Below, piece by piece: positions 6,425 through 13,396 of a stretch of 13,453 nt of DNA (the first letter of the stretch is position 1; each line of letters opens with the position of its first letter). The DNA is from Peptococcaceae bacterium BRH_c23 (GTDB taxonomy: Bacteria > Bacillota_B > Desulfitobacteriia > Desulfitobacteriales > Desulfitobacteriaceae). Where the stretch lies: NCBI GenBank assembly GCA_000961805.1, contig LADV01000238.1:1-13453 (forward strand). The letters are read 5' to 3'. Under the pieces are notes generated by a model. It did no database searches and was not told the origin of the DNA. It worked only from the letters and a program-made list of their open reading frames with translations. The position numbers and the translations under genes were made by a program.

Positions 6425-7723
6425 TTAGTCCTCCTTTAGATAAGATCGTGGGTCGACTATGTGCCCTGCTACAGCAGAGGCAGCCACGGTTGCAGCATTA
6501 CCAAGATATATTTTTGCTTTCGGTGCACCCAGCCTAGCCACAAAATTTCGGCTTCCGGTAGTAATACAAGTCTCATCATTGGCCATCGCCCCCATACCGT
6601 AGGCGCCGCAAGGTCCACAACAAGGATAACTGACTATCGCACCTGCCTGCATGAAAATATCCAGTAAGCCCTCTTGGGAAGCACGCAGCCAGAGTGGACG
6701 TGTAGAAGGTACTATAAGTAGACGTACTCCAGGTGCGACTTTCTTGCCTTTCAGAATACGGGCGGCTGCTTCTATATCCTCGTATCGCCCATTGGTACAA
6801 GTTCCAATGATTGCTTGGTTAATAGTCACACATTCCTTCTCTATTTCCACAGCCGTCTTTACTTTGTCAGGAGAATAGGGTTCAGCTACCAAAGGTTCCA
6901 GATCAGATAAATCAATATCTATCTGTTTCAAATATTTAGCGTCCTTGTCACTTTTCAAAATAGGATAGTTTTGAATACCTTTTTGATTCAAATAATCCTT
7001 AGTAATTTCATCCGGCTCAAAGACCGCGTTTTTAGCTCCCGCTTCCAAGCACATATTACATAGTGACATACGGCTGTCCATCGATATTTCGCCAGTTGCG
7101 GGCCCTAAAAATTCAACTGCTTTATAATCAAAACCGCTCGTCCCTACCATGCGCAATAAATGTAAGGCAATATCTTTACCATAAACGCCCGTGGTTAAAG
7201 ACCCTTTCATTTCAATCCGAACTGTTTCCGGCACCATAAACCACAGACGTCCGGTCGCCAAGACCGAGGCCATTTCACTGGAACCAATCCCTGTCGCAAA
7301 AGCTCCTAAAGCGCCTGCGGTGACAGTATGAGAATCGGTAGCCACAAACACCATTCCGGGTACAACATGTCCTCTTTCCGCAATCAAATCGTGACAAACA
7401 CCCTCGCCTGTATCATAGAAATTTTGAATGCCTTGTTCTTTTGCAAAAAGGCGCATCAAATGATGATTCTCGGCTGCTTTCTCAGTCTGTGACGGAGTAC
7501 GGTGGTCTATTACCATCACTACGCGGCTGTGGTCCCAAACTTTTTTAACCGGTAATTTAGAGAACTCCAGCAATGTCATTGGTCCTTGATGATCATGAGT
7601 CATTACTAAGTCAACTTTGCTATCAATAAAATCTCCTGCCCTGACTTTATCTCTGTCAGTCGACAGGGCTAAAATTTTTTCGGTTAGGGTTGAACCAACT
7701 ATACTTTCTGACACTTTATTCAC
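6425..7723 (-). CDS. LeuC/homoaconitase-type [4Fe-4S] large subunit of a hydro-lyase
   Basis: This 432-aa aconitase-superfamily large subunit binds the catalytic [4Fe-4S] cluster through Cys309 (IGTCTNGR), Cys369 and Cys372 (PCCGPCGAYGMG). Other family motifs are MTHDHQGP with the active-site His, VATDSHTVTAGALGAFATGIG (128-147) and a C-terminal TGSRNFVARLG. The CGPC form and short length match the archaeal-type LeuC/HacA/DmdA group rather than the 466-aa enterobacterial LeuC. The start is uncertain: GTG 7723 is only 2 bases from AAGGGG (7726-7731), whereas GTG 7714 is 11 bases away; both are compatible with the family. The reaction should be reversible hydration of a substituted maleate or aconitate in the cytoplasm, oxygen-sensitive. 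It follows tctA by about 20 bases and is coupled to the small subunit. Confidence 0.9.
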   Translation of the reverse strand: MNKVSESIVGSTLTEKILALSTDRDKVRAGDFIDSKVDLVMTHDHQGPMTLLEFSKLPVKKVWDHSRVVMVIDHRTPSQTEKAAENHHLMRLFAKEQGIQNFYDTGEGVCHDLIAERGHVVPGMVFVATDSHTVTAGALGAFATGIGSSEMASVLATGRLWFMVPETVRIEMKGSLTTGVYGKDIALHLLRMVGTSGFDYKAVEFLGPATGEISMDSRMSLCNMCLEAGAKNAVFEPDEITKDYLNQKGIQNYPILKSDKDAKYLKQIDIDLSDLEPLVAEPYSPDKVKTAVEIEKECVTINQAIIGTCTNGRYEDIEAAARILKGKKVAPGVRLLIVPSTRPLWLRASQEGLLDIFMQAGAIVSYPCCGPCGAYGMGAMANDETCITTGSRNFVARLGAPKAKIYLGNAATVAASAVAGHIVDPRSYLKED

Positions 7724-7742
7724 TTCCCCTTGTGTTCTATTA

Positions 7743-9245
7743 TTACGTTTCAGTTACTCGATTGCGTCGGAACAGCTTGGCAATAAACGGAGAGAAAATT
7801 GCTCCGGCAATTAGAATAATGAGAATAACGCTAATCGGACGACTGAAATAATAACCAGCTAAATTGCCATGCGCTAAAACGACTGATTGTCCAAAGCCTT
7901 TTTCAGCCATCGGTCCCAGAATTAGTCCCAACACAACAGGCGCCGGATGAAATTGGTACTTACGCATGATATATCCTATTAACCCAAATACTATCATCAC
8001 CCAAACATCAAACATGCTGTTGCCCATAGAAAATGAACCTAGTACACAAAGGGCAGTAACAATCGGTGCTAAAACTCTATTGGGGATCCTAGTAATATTT
8101 GTAGCATATCGGGCAATAATCATCCCAAAAACACCCATTAATATATTAGCAACGAGAAAACCTACCATAACCGTATAGGTTACATCTGCATATTTTGTGA
8201 ACAACTCCCGACCAGGCATCAATCCTTTAATCATTAAGGCTCCCAACAATACCGCCGCAGTTCCGCTTCCAGGAATACCCAAAGTCAATAGTGGAATCAG
8301 GGAACCTCCAGTAACAGCATTGTTGGCTGACTCACTTGCCGCTACCCCTTCGATAGAACCTTTACCAAATTCTTTTTTATTCTTGGAAAAACGTTTTGCT
8401 TCATTATAGCTGACCCACGAAGCGATATCCCCGCCGGCACCGGGCAAAATTCCTATTAAGACTCCAATTCCCGACGAACGAATAACAGCTATCCAAACTT
8501 TCTTTACTTCTGACAGTGTCGGTACCCAACGCCAATCTAACACTTTGCGCGTTTCGAACTTCCCTTGTTCCTTTGCTGTCTCTACCATTATCATCACCTG
8601 AGAGAGCGAAAACAGACCAATCATCGCCGGAACAAAAGAAACCCCGGATATTAAACCGGTAATTCCAAATGTAAAGCGCGGAAATCCCGAACTTAAATCC
8701 GTACCGAAGGTCGCTAAAAGTAAGCCTAGAAACCCTGAAATTAGTCCCTTCAGTAAAGAATCTGAGGCTACTCCAGCAATCATTGTCAAACCGAAAACAG
8801 CCAAGAGAAAGTAATCTGACGGTCCAAATAATAATGAAACTTTAGACAAAGGGGGCGTGAGCGCAAGGAGTGCAATACCACTGACAACCCCACCAAACAC
8901 TGAACTATAGGTTGATATTCGCAAGGCCGACCCAGCTTTACCTTGTTTCGTCAATTCGTACCCGTCAATAGCTGTTGCAGCTGAAGCCGAAGTCCCTGGA
9001 GTGTGAAGCAATATCGCCGATATGGAACCGCCATAGATAGCCGACGTATATAGTGCTACCAGCATAAGCAGACCTGCAGATGTCTCCATACCAAATGTCA
9101 CCGGCACCAGTAATGCCACACCCATATTGGCTGTCAGACCAGGCAAAGAACCAATCACAATACCGCCGATAATTCCTATAAATATGGCAATCATACTATT
9201 GAATGTAAACACATTAGTAAGAATCGTGGAGATAGAAACATCCAT
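7743..9245 (-). CDS. tctA: Tripartite tricarboxylate transporter large membrane subunit TctA
   Basis: This 500-aa polytopic membrane protein has the length and motifs of the TctA family: GSLPGLTANMGVALLVPVTFGM near the N terminus, LPGAGGDIASWVSYNEAKRFSKN mid-protein with the characteristic conserved glycines and charged loop, and SLIPLLTLGIPGSGTAAVLLGALMIKGLMPG. About ten to twelve hydrophobic segments can be seen, ending with a short basic tail (RRNRVTET). It forms the translocation channel with TctB and takes substrate from the TctC lipoprotein, driven by an ion gradient. Known substrates of the family include citrate, tricarballylate-like acids, aromatic acids such as terephthalate, and glutamate-type compounds. 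ATG 9245 follows the tctB stop by 12 bases with GGGGTG upstream. The location just ahead of the hydratase genes suggests that the imported acid is their substrate precursor. Confidence 0.95.
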   Translation of the reverse strand: MDVSISTILTNVFTFNSMIAIFIGIIGGIVIGSLPGLTANMGVALLVPVTFGMETSAGLLMLVALYTSAIYGGSISAILLHTPGTSASAATAIDGYELTKQGKAGSALRISTYSSVFGGVVSGIALLALTPPLSKVSLLFGPSDYFLLAVFGLTMIAGVASDSLLKGLISGFLGLLLATFGTDLSSGFPRFTFGITGLISGVSFVPAMIGLFSLSQVMIMVETAKEQGKFETRKVLDWRWVPTLSEVKKVWIAVIRSSGIGVLIGILPGAGGDIASWVSYNEAKRFSKNKKEFGKGSIEGVAASESANNAVTGGSLIPLLTLGIPGSGTAAVLLGALMIKGLMPGRELFTKYADVTYTVMVGFLVANILMGVFGMIIARYATNITRIPNRVLAPIVTALCVLGSFSMGNSMFDVWVMIVFGLIGYIMRKYQFHPAPVVLGLILGPMAEKGFGQSVVLAHGNLAGYYFSRPISVILIILIAGAIFSPFIAKLFRRNRVTET

Positions 9246-9257
9246 ATTTACACCCCA

Positions 9258-9701
9258 TTAAAACAAAATCCCCTTTGGAAGAGGCACACGTAATTGTAAT
9301 ACAAAAAGCAAATAGACTACACTTAAGAGACTGGCAAGGGATATTAAAATCGTTAAGTAATTTTTAACTCCTAAATACATCATAAATAGTGCCCCAAAAA
9401 TAGCTGTCGAAACAAAAAAACCAAGGTATTGAACTCCAAATACGTAGATAACACAAAAGATTAAAGTCAGATAGGGTCGACCAGCTTTTCTAAAATCGAT
9501 TTTTACTTCATTAGAAGTTTCAATTTTCTTAGAACGAAAAGTAGTCCACAGTAAAATGAGACTAAAGATAAAAATGAAACTTAACATCACTTTAGGAAAT
9601 GTATCTGCACCACTTGGGAAACCTTCTGCGATCACATAAAGGCTAATACTCATTACAAGCAAAAAAAGTACAATTATTCGATCCACGGTACGTTGACTCA
9701 T
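9258..9701 (-). CDS. tctB: Tripartite tricarboxylate transporter small membrane subunit TctB
   Basis: This 147-aa protein has about four hydrophobic segments (roughly 8-27, 33-53, 75-110 as a long pair, and 115-137) and ends in LRVPLPKGILF, a typical TctB C-terminal block. TctB proteins are poorly conserved apart from length and topology, so the call rests on these and on its position between tctC and tctA. It begins with ATG 9701, preceded by AGGATG about 9 bases away. The 147-base gap between tctC and this gene contains a strong hairpin, which may lower expression of the membrane subunits relative to the binding protein. Confidence 0.88.
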   Translation of the reverse strand: MSQRTVDRIIVLFLLVMSISLYVIAEGFPSGADTFPKVMLSFIFIFSLILLWTTFRSKKIETSNEVKIDFRKAGRPYLTLIFCVIYVFGVQYLGFFVSTAIFGALFMMYLGVKNYLTILISLASLLSVVYLLFVLQLRVPLPKGILF

Positions 9702-9729
9702 AGCTTATCATCCTATTCAACAATTTAAT

Positions 9730-9783
9730 GGGTTAGTCCGAATCCTAAAATCCTTTTGAGGATTTCAGGATTCGAGGATACCC
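9730..9783 (-). promoter_or_regulatory. Strong hairpin between tctC and tctB (mRNA stability or partial terminator)
   Basis: CGAATCCT (9739-9746) pairs with AGGATTCG (9767-9774), and AAATCCT (9748-9754) with AGGATTT (9759-9765), enclosing a 4-base loop with a single mismatch (9747/9766). This gives a 15-bp stem. GGGT (9730-9733) and ACCC (9780-9783) can close it further. In the transcribed (minus) direction the sequence after the stem has no T run, so a Rho-independent terminator is unlikely. By position it probably protects the upstream tctC message from 3' decay or lets the binding protein be made in excess over TctAB, as seen with many transport operons. The role is inferred; the structure is directly visible. 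Confidence 0.7.
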
Positions 9784-9848
9784 TTTAGTCTTGATAAATC
9801 TTAAATCAGATATTTATCAGTTGAATAATTCTTAGATTCCCTTGGGTA

Positions 9849-10856
9849 TTACCATCCCATGAGATTCTTAACGAGTTGTTCATTGGTTTTTAGGAATTTT
9901 GCATAATCGGCACCAGTCTTGACATCCAAAGCCAGGCCCATTTCTTTTGCTTTTGCCTGATGTGCCGGGTCATTTATAGTCTTTTTCAGTGTATCGGTGA
10001 TTTTAGCAATCTCATCCGCTGGTGTTCCTGCTGGGGCTGCAATACCACGTCCGGCGAAAGCAATAGCATCAATGCCTTGTTCCTTAAAGGTTTTAACGCC
10101 AGGAAGGAATTCAGATTCCTTATCGTTTAAGATTCCTAAAACCCGAATTTTCCCTTCTTTTTGCAGGCTGAGTACTTCACTGACATTAGCTCCAACAACA
10201 TCAACATGCTTGCCAAGGAGTTGGGTTAAGCTGTCTGCTGTTCCGGTATTTTGAATTACACTAAATTTAGCACCTGTAGCTTTTTCAACCTGCATGCGTC
10301 CGAGATCGTCATCGCCACCAACCCCATGACAGGCAATCGTTACTTTGCTAGGATTTGCTTTTGCATAATCCAGCAGATCTTGCAAGGTCTTAAACTGACT
10401 ATCCGCATTGACAATCCAAACTCCGGCGTCTGTAACATGGTTCATAATCGGAATAAAGCTTTCCAAATTCTCTGTCCTTTTCAGTTTGGGATCGAGATAA
10501 CCAGAAAACATGTTTGGTACATTTATATAGCCGATAGTATATCCATCCGGTTTAGCATTAGCCAGTTGACCCCAGCCAGTCCAGCCACCGCCGCCAGTCA
10601 CGTTTTGCACTGTCACAGGTTGTCCCAGTTGTTTTTCTAATCCAGCAGCTAATAACCTTGCTGTTGTGTCGGTTCCACCAGGTCCATAAGCCACGATCAA
10701 AGTTACAGCCCGATTGGGATAATCACTTGCTGCTTTCTGGGTACCTTTGTCCTGCGGCTTGGCAGTATCAGTAGTTCCACAAGCAGTTGTAAACAGGGTA
10801 ACTGATGTAATTAATGCACCAATAGCAAATAGACGAATACCTTTGCCAATTTTCAT
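9849..10856 (-). CDS. tctC: Tripartite tricarboxylate transporter solute-binding lipoprotein TctC (Bug family)
   Basis: The 335-aa precursor starts at ATG 10854-10856, 9 bases after a full AAGGAGGT site (10866-10873). The N terminus has basic residues, a hydrophobic core and a lipobox-like TTAC with Cys26, so it is a membrane-anchored lipoprotein, as expected for a Gram-positive cell, followed by a Ser/Thr/Lys-rich linker. The mature part shows the Bug/TctC fold signatures: YPNRAVTLIVAYGPGGTDTTARLLA, GQPVTVQNVTGGGG, and ANAKPDGYTIGYIN. The ligand loop contains GGGGWTGWG, where many family members have GAGGNIG; the two Trp residues may affect ligand choice. It captures a carboxylate outside the membrane and delivers it to TctAB. 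It is separated from the aminotransferase by about 150 bases. Confidence 0.93.
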   Translation of the reverse strand: MKIGKGIRLFAIGALITSVTLFTTACGTTDTAKPQDKGTQKAASDYPNRAVTLIVAYGPGGTDTTARLLAAGLEKQLGQPVTVQNVTGGGGWTGWGQLANAKPDGYTIGYINVPNMFSGYLDPKLKRTENLESFIPIMNHVTDAGVWIVNADSQFKTLQDLLDYAKANPSKVTIACHGVGGDDDLGRMQVEKATGAKFSVIQNTGTADSLTQLLGKHVDVVGANVSEVLSLQKEGKIRVLGILNDKESEFLPGVKTFKEQGIDAIAFAGRGIAAPAGTPADEIAKITDTLKKTINDPAHQAKAKEMGLALDVKTGADYAKFLKTNEQLVKNLMGW

Positions 10857-11007
10857 TTTTAAAAGACCTCCTTAATTATTCTAATTAGGAATTCCAATAT
10901 GAAAAGCTAGCTATGTTGGCAACGAATTTTTTTACTTTTTACTCTTTTTCACTCCTTCTTAAATATTGATTAAGCCTTACCTCCCTCTTAAAATAATTTA
11001 ATATCTT
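10857..11007 (-). other. A+T-rich gap between the aminotransferase and tctC; possible internal promoter
   Basis: This 151-base gap holds the tctC ribosome binding site (10866-10873) and no gene or clear terminator. On the minus strand, TTGCCA (10917-10922) and CATATT (10896-10901) are 15 bases apart and could form a weak sigma-A promoter giving a short leader for tctC. Two further purine-rich SD-like stretches on the minus strand (near 10953-10958 and 10979-10986) are not followed by a usable reading frame. The gap and the strong hairpin after tctC would both fit independently raised expression of the binding protein. Evidence for the promoter is weak. Confidence 0.2.
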
Positions 11008-12180
11008 CTACCACTTACCCAAAACCCTTGCCATCCGGTTGAAGCCCTCTTCCACTTCTATATATGGCCTCAATAAGGAAATGCGGACAAAACCCTCTCC
11101 TGCCGGTCCAAAGGCTGTTCCGGGAAATACCATCACATTAGCCTGATCCAAAAGACGTACGCTAAAATCAAAACTACTTAAACCGTACTTTGAGATTTGA
11201 GGGAAAATATAAAAAGTGCCCATAGGCTTCACATACGGTATTCCGATTTCATCCAGACGCTGCATAGCTAAATTGCGTCGTTCTTCATAGATCTTAACCG
11301 TCTCCGCTACCGCTCCTTGATTATCGTTAAGAGCCGCCAAACCAGCTGCTTGGCTAACCGCTGGCGCGCAAATTGTTAAACTGTAGTGCACTTCCAGCAT
11401 AGGCTGTACAAGCTCGGCTGGACCTGCTAAATAACCTAAACGCCAGCCTGTCATAGAGTATGTTTTGGAAAAACCATTGATCACAATTGTTCTTTCCTTC
11501 ATCCCCGGCAAGGCGGCAATACTGGTCCATGGTACCCGTTCAAATAATAATCCGGAATACAATTCATCGGAAATAACAATTAAATCATGCTTTATAGCAA
11601 AGTCGGCAATTTCAGTCAGTTCTTCTATCCCCATTAAAGTACCTGTAGGATTATTCGGATTGATTAAAAGCAGGATCTTACTTCTTGGTGTAACTATTTT
11701 CTCCAATTCTCTTACCGTAACTGACCAATTGTCCTCTGCAAATGTAGGGACCGGAGCCAATCGACCGCCTGCCAGGGCGATGGAAAAATCATAAGGAGTG
11801 TACCGCGGTTCTGGAACCAGGATCTCATCTCCGGGATTCACTAAAGTAAGAATTGTGGTGACAATGGCCTCTTGGGCACCCGTCGTAACCATAATTTCCT
11901 GGGCCGGATCATAAGCTACTTTATCGAAATCGGCTAGATATTTAGCGATAGCTTTCCGCAATGGCAAAATACCAGCCCAAGGGGAATAGTGTGTAGCACC
12001 GTTCACAAGAGCATCCTGGGCAGCTTTAATAATATACTGAGGAGTTTCCAGATCCGGGTCCCCCCGTCCCAAGTTAACTGTGTCTTTGTAATTGGCAGCA
12101 ATCTCCATCATTTTAGCCCGTTCGGAGACACCTTCCAGACGTACCCTTTCTGCTAAAAAACGTTGTAAGGATTTACTCAC
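11008..12180 (-). CDS. PLP-dependent class I/II aminotransferase
   Basis: This 390-aa protein has the standard length of an AspAT-fold subgroup I-gamma aminotransferase. PLP residues visible: Lys239 in NGFSKTYSMTGWRLGY (Schiff base), Asn177 in NPNNPTG, Asp205 and Tyr208 in ISDELYSG, and the substrate-carboxylate Arg in the C-terminal GEGFVRISLLRPY. The N-terminal NLGRGDPDLETP and the HYSPWAGILPLRKAIA segments are typical of the aspartate/aromatic/branched-chain transaminase group. The start is GTG 12180, 7 bases after AGGTGG, which lies in the last codons of the creatininase-family gene; the gap is 4 bases, so translation is coupled. It probably interconverts an amino acid and a 2-oxo acid in the pathway, for example supplying the 2-oxo acid for the DRE-TIM enzyme or removing an amino group after amide hydrolysis. 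Confidence 0.92.
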   Translation of the reverse strand: MSKSLQRFLAERVRLEGVSERAKMMEIAANYKDTVNLGRGDPDLETPQYIIKAAQDALVNGATHYSPWAGILPLRKAIAKYLADFDKVAYDPAQEIMVTTGAQEAIVTTILTLVNPGDEILVPEPRYTPYDFSIALAGGRLAPVPTFAEDNWSVTVRELEKIVTPRSKILLLINPNNPTGTLMGIEELTEIADFAIKHDLIVISDELYSGLLFERVPWTSIAALPGMKERTIVINGFSKTYSMTGWRLGYLAGPAELVQPMLEVHYSLTICAPAVSQAAGLAALNDNQGAVAETVKIYEERRNLAMQRLDEIGIPYVKPMGTFYIFPQISKYGLSSFDFSVRLLDQANVMVFPGTAFGPAGEGFVRISLLRPYIEVEEGFNRMARVLGKW

Positions 12181-12184
12181 TGCT

Positions 12185-13051
12185 TTACCACCTTTCGGGG
12201 AAATCCCGTTTTGTAATGGTTACTTCGGTATCCTTAAGCTTAATTAAAAATTCCGCAAACAAATCAATCATTCGTGAATATATTTTTTCTCCTTTTTCTG
12301 CGCTAGCCAAAAAAGGATTGCCCATAACTCCAGCCTCTGAGTACTCCCATTGATCAAAAGCGACATGAATCGGGTATCCTTTGTACTTCATATTAAACCC
12401 GGAACCACTGTCTTTCTCACACCCCTCAGGCAACCAATCTGGTGAAAAAGGAAGCCCTTTAACCATGCGCTCAGTGCGCACTAATTCTGGACAAAACAGC
12501 ATAGCACCAGAAGTTTCTACCTCCCCACAATGCCAACCAGGTAATTCGTCGGGTCCGTCGATCAGATCCTGGCAACGATCCGCAAACATTTCCGTGTCCC
12601 CGGCATAAGCAACAGCCAATGCTCCAGTTTCATAGCGCAGCGCACGGATAACATAATCCAGTGTAGGCATGTTAGCAGTGTGTCCAGTAACAAATACTAT
12701 CTTCTTAAATCCATGATAGATTAGGCTGCGTCCGATATCATACATCACATGGTAAAACGTTGATGCGCTTAAAGTAAGAGTTCCGGGCTCATTCGGCCGC
12801 ATATGGAAAGGACTGTAGCCATACGGCATCAAAGGAGCTACTGGTACTTGGGCCTTCTTGGAAGCCTCCATAGCCACATAATACCCGGCATAACTGTCAA
12901 TACCGCACGGAAGATGAGGGCCATGCTGTTCCGTACTCCCGACAGGAACCACTACCACATCGGTCTTACTAAGCATCTCTTTGACATCCGGCCAAGCCAT
13001 ATCAAATATTCTTAGTTTCTGTGCTTCATAGTCTTTGTCCATCGTGTTCAT
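12185..13051 (-). CDS. Creatininase-family amidohydrolase
   Basis: This 288-aa first gene of the operon begins at ATG 13051, 8 bases after AAGGAGG (13060-13066). The metal-site pattern of the creatininase family is present: VPVGSTEQHGPHLPCGIDSYA with Glu41, His43 and Asp52, VTGHTANMPTL with His124 and Asn127, and GWHCGEVETSGAM (172-184) with His174 and Glu177. The family hydrolyses cyclic or linear amides with two divalent metals; members include creatininase, the FAPy deformylase ArfB, the peptide-trimming MftE and the inositol-pathway IolN. The MftE partner genes are absent, so that role is unlikely. Being first in an operon with a carboxylate transporter and two more amide-type hydrolases, it is probably a catabolic ring-opening or deamidating enzyme. 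The substrate is unknown. Confidence 0.9.
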   Translation of the reverse strand: MNTMDKDYEAQKLRIFDMAWPDVKEMLSKTDVVVVPVGSTEQHGPHLPCGIDSYAGYYVAMEASKKAQVPVAPLMPYGYSPFHMRPNEPGTLTLSASTFYHVMYDIGRSLIYHGFKKIVFVTGHTANMPTLDYVIRALRYETGALAVAYAGDTEMFADRCQDLIDGPDELPGWHCGEVETSGAMLFCPELVRTERMVKGLPFSPDWLPEGCEKDSGSGFNMKYKGYPIHVAFDQWEYSEAGVMGNPFLASAEKGEKIYSRMIDLFAEFLIKLKDTEVTITKRDFPERW

Positions 13052-13059
13052 TAATAATT

Positions 13060-13066
13060 CCTCCTT
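13060..13066 (-). promoter_or_regulatory. Strong ribosome binding site of the operon's first gene
   Basis: On the minus strand AAGGAGG precedes ATG 13051 by 8 bases. It fixes the start of the creatininase-family gene over the internal ATG three codons later. No convincing sigma-A promoter is seen between it and the insertion element; the best -10-like stretch (TATATC near 13074-13079) has only a TTG-type -35 at 15-base spacing. Confidence 0.75.
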
Positions 13067-13080
13067 GTAAGATAGATATA

Positions 13081-13104
13081 GGGTCGATGGTTCAAAACCA
13101 ACCC
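13081..13104. repeat. Nested inverted repeat upstream of the operon (possible operator)
   Basis: GGGT (13081-13084) pairs with ACCC (13101-13104), and inside it GGTT (13089-13092) with AACC (13096-13099) around a 3-base loop. It lies about 30 bases upstream of the first start codon and lacks a following T run on either strand, so it is not a terminator. It may be an operator, a leader structure, or part of the target site used by the adjacent IS110 element. Such short stems can arise by chance. Confidence 0.3.
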
Positions 13105-13180
13105 GAACGTTCCTTGATAACTTACTCCTTATTGTTCAGATGAATTAGTTGACACGTTGGACCTCAATCAGTAAATATCG

Positions 13181-13189
13181 TGCTATAAT
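13181..13189 (+). promoter_or_regulatory. Extended -10 promoter for the bridge RNA
   Basis: TGCTATAAT is a perfect extended -10 (TGn plus TATAAT) and predicts a transcript start near 13195-13197, at the beginning of the candidate bridge RNA. A perfect TTGACA at 13149-13154 is 29 bases upstream, too far for a standard pair, and the nearer TTGGAC (13157-13162) is 21 bases away. In IS110 elements the -35 may instead be supplied by the other end when the element is circular, which would fit an extended -10 standing alone. Confidence 0.6.
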
Positions 13190-13194
13190 CACTT

Positions 13195-13348
13195 TTGGCA
13201 GAGAGATAGATGTGCGTTCCTCCTGGATCCCTCTTTTTGAGGCTTATCCGTAAAATAGCGTGTCACTCCACAAGAATGATTCGATGTTTAGCTGGTTGGG
13301 TCACTATTCTAGTGTTACCCGTTTCAAATGCAAGGTTGTTTGACATTC
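13195..13348 (+). ncRNA. Candidate IS110 bridge RNA
   Basis: About 154 nt between the extended -10 and the recombinase start fold in the bridge-RNA pattern. The target loop has an outer stem GATGTGC/GCGTGTC (13209-13215 with 13258-13264, including G-U pairs) and a handle hairpin at 13225-13249 (GGAT/ATCC and CCTC/GAGG around TTTTT). It leaves two unpaired guide strands: GTTCCTCCT (13216-13224) and GTAAAATA (13250-13257). The donor-loop handle is GGGT-CACT-ATTCT-AGTG-TT-ACCC (13298-13320). The 3' part, ATGCAAGGTTG then TTTGACATT (13328-13347), closely resembles the 3' end of the IS621 bridge RNA as I recall it. The 5' stem seen in IS621 is not clearly formed here. The ends are approximate; no covariance test was possible. 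Confidence 0.6.
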
Positions 13349-13396
13349 TTCTTAAGTGGATGCTCTGATTCATTCTGTTTGAAAGGTTGTGTTCCC

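Noticed and set aside
6425..7723. Reading the LeuC/LeuD-like genes as part of leucine biosynthesis
   Set aside because: No leuB or leuA with a regulatory domain is present, the specificity loop is unusual, and the neighbours are transport and hydrolase genes.
9739..9774. Rho-independent terminator between tctC and tctB
   Set aside because: The stem is strong but no T run follows on the minus strand; on the plus strand there is no gene to terminate.
10878..10883. TAGAAT as the -10 of a tctC promoter
   Set aside because: Transcription would start at or inside the tctC ribosome binding site, leaving no usable leader, and no -35 is present.
12185..13051. Mycofactocin peptidase MftE
   Set aside because: None of the mycofactocin genes (precursor peptide, radical SAM maturase) is present; only the broad creatininase-family assignment is supported.
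13149..13189. TTGACA plus TATAAT as a standard sigma-A promoter
   Set aside because: The spacer is 29 bases, far too long; only the extended -10 is kept.
13225..13249. Hairpin with a TTTTT stretch as an intrinsic terminator
   Set aside because: The T run is in the loop, not after the stem; the hairpin fits better as the handle of the bridge-RNA target loop.
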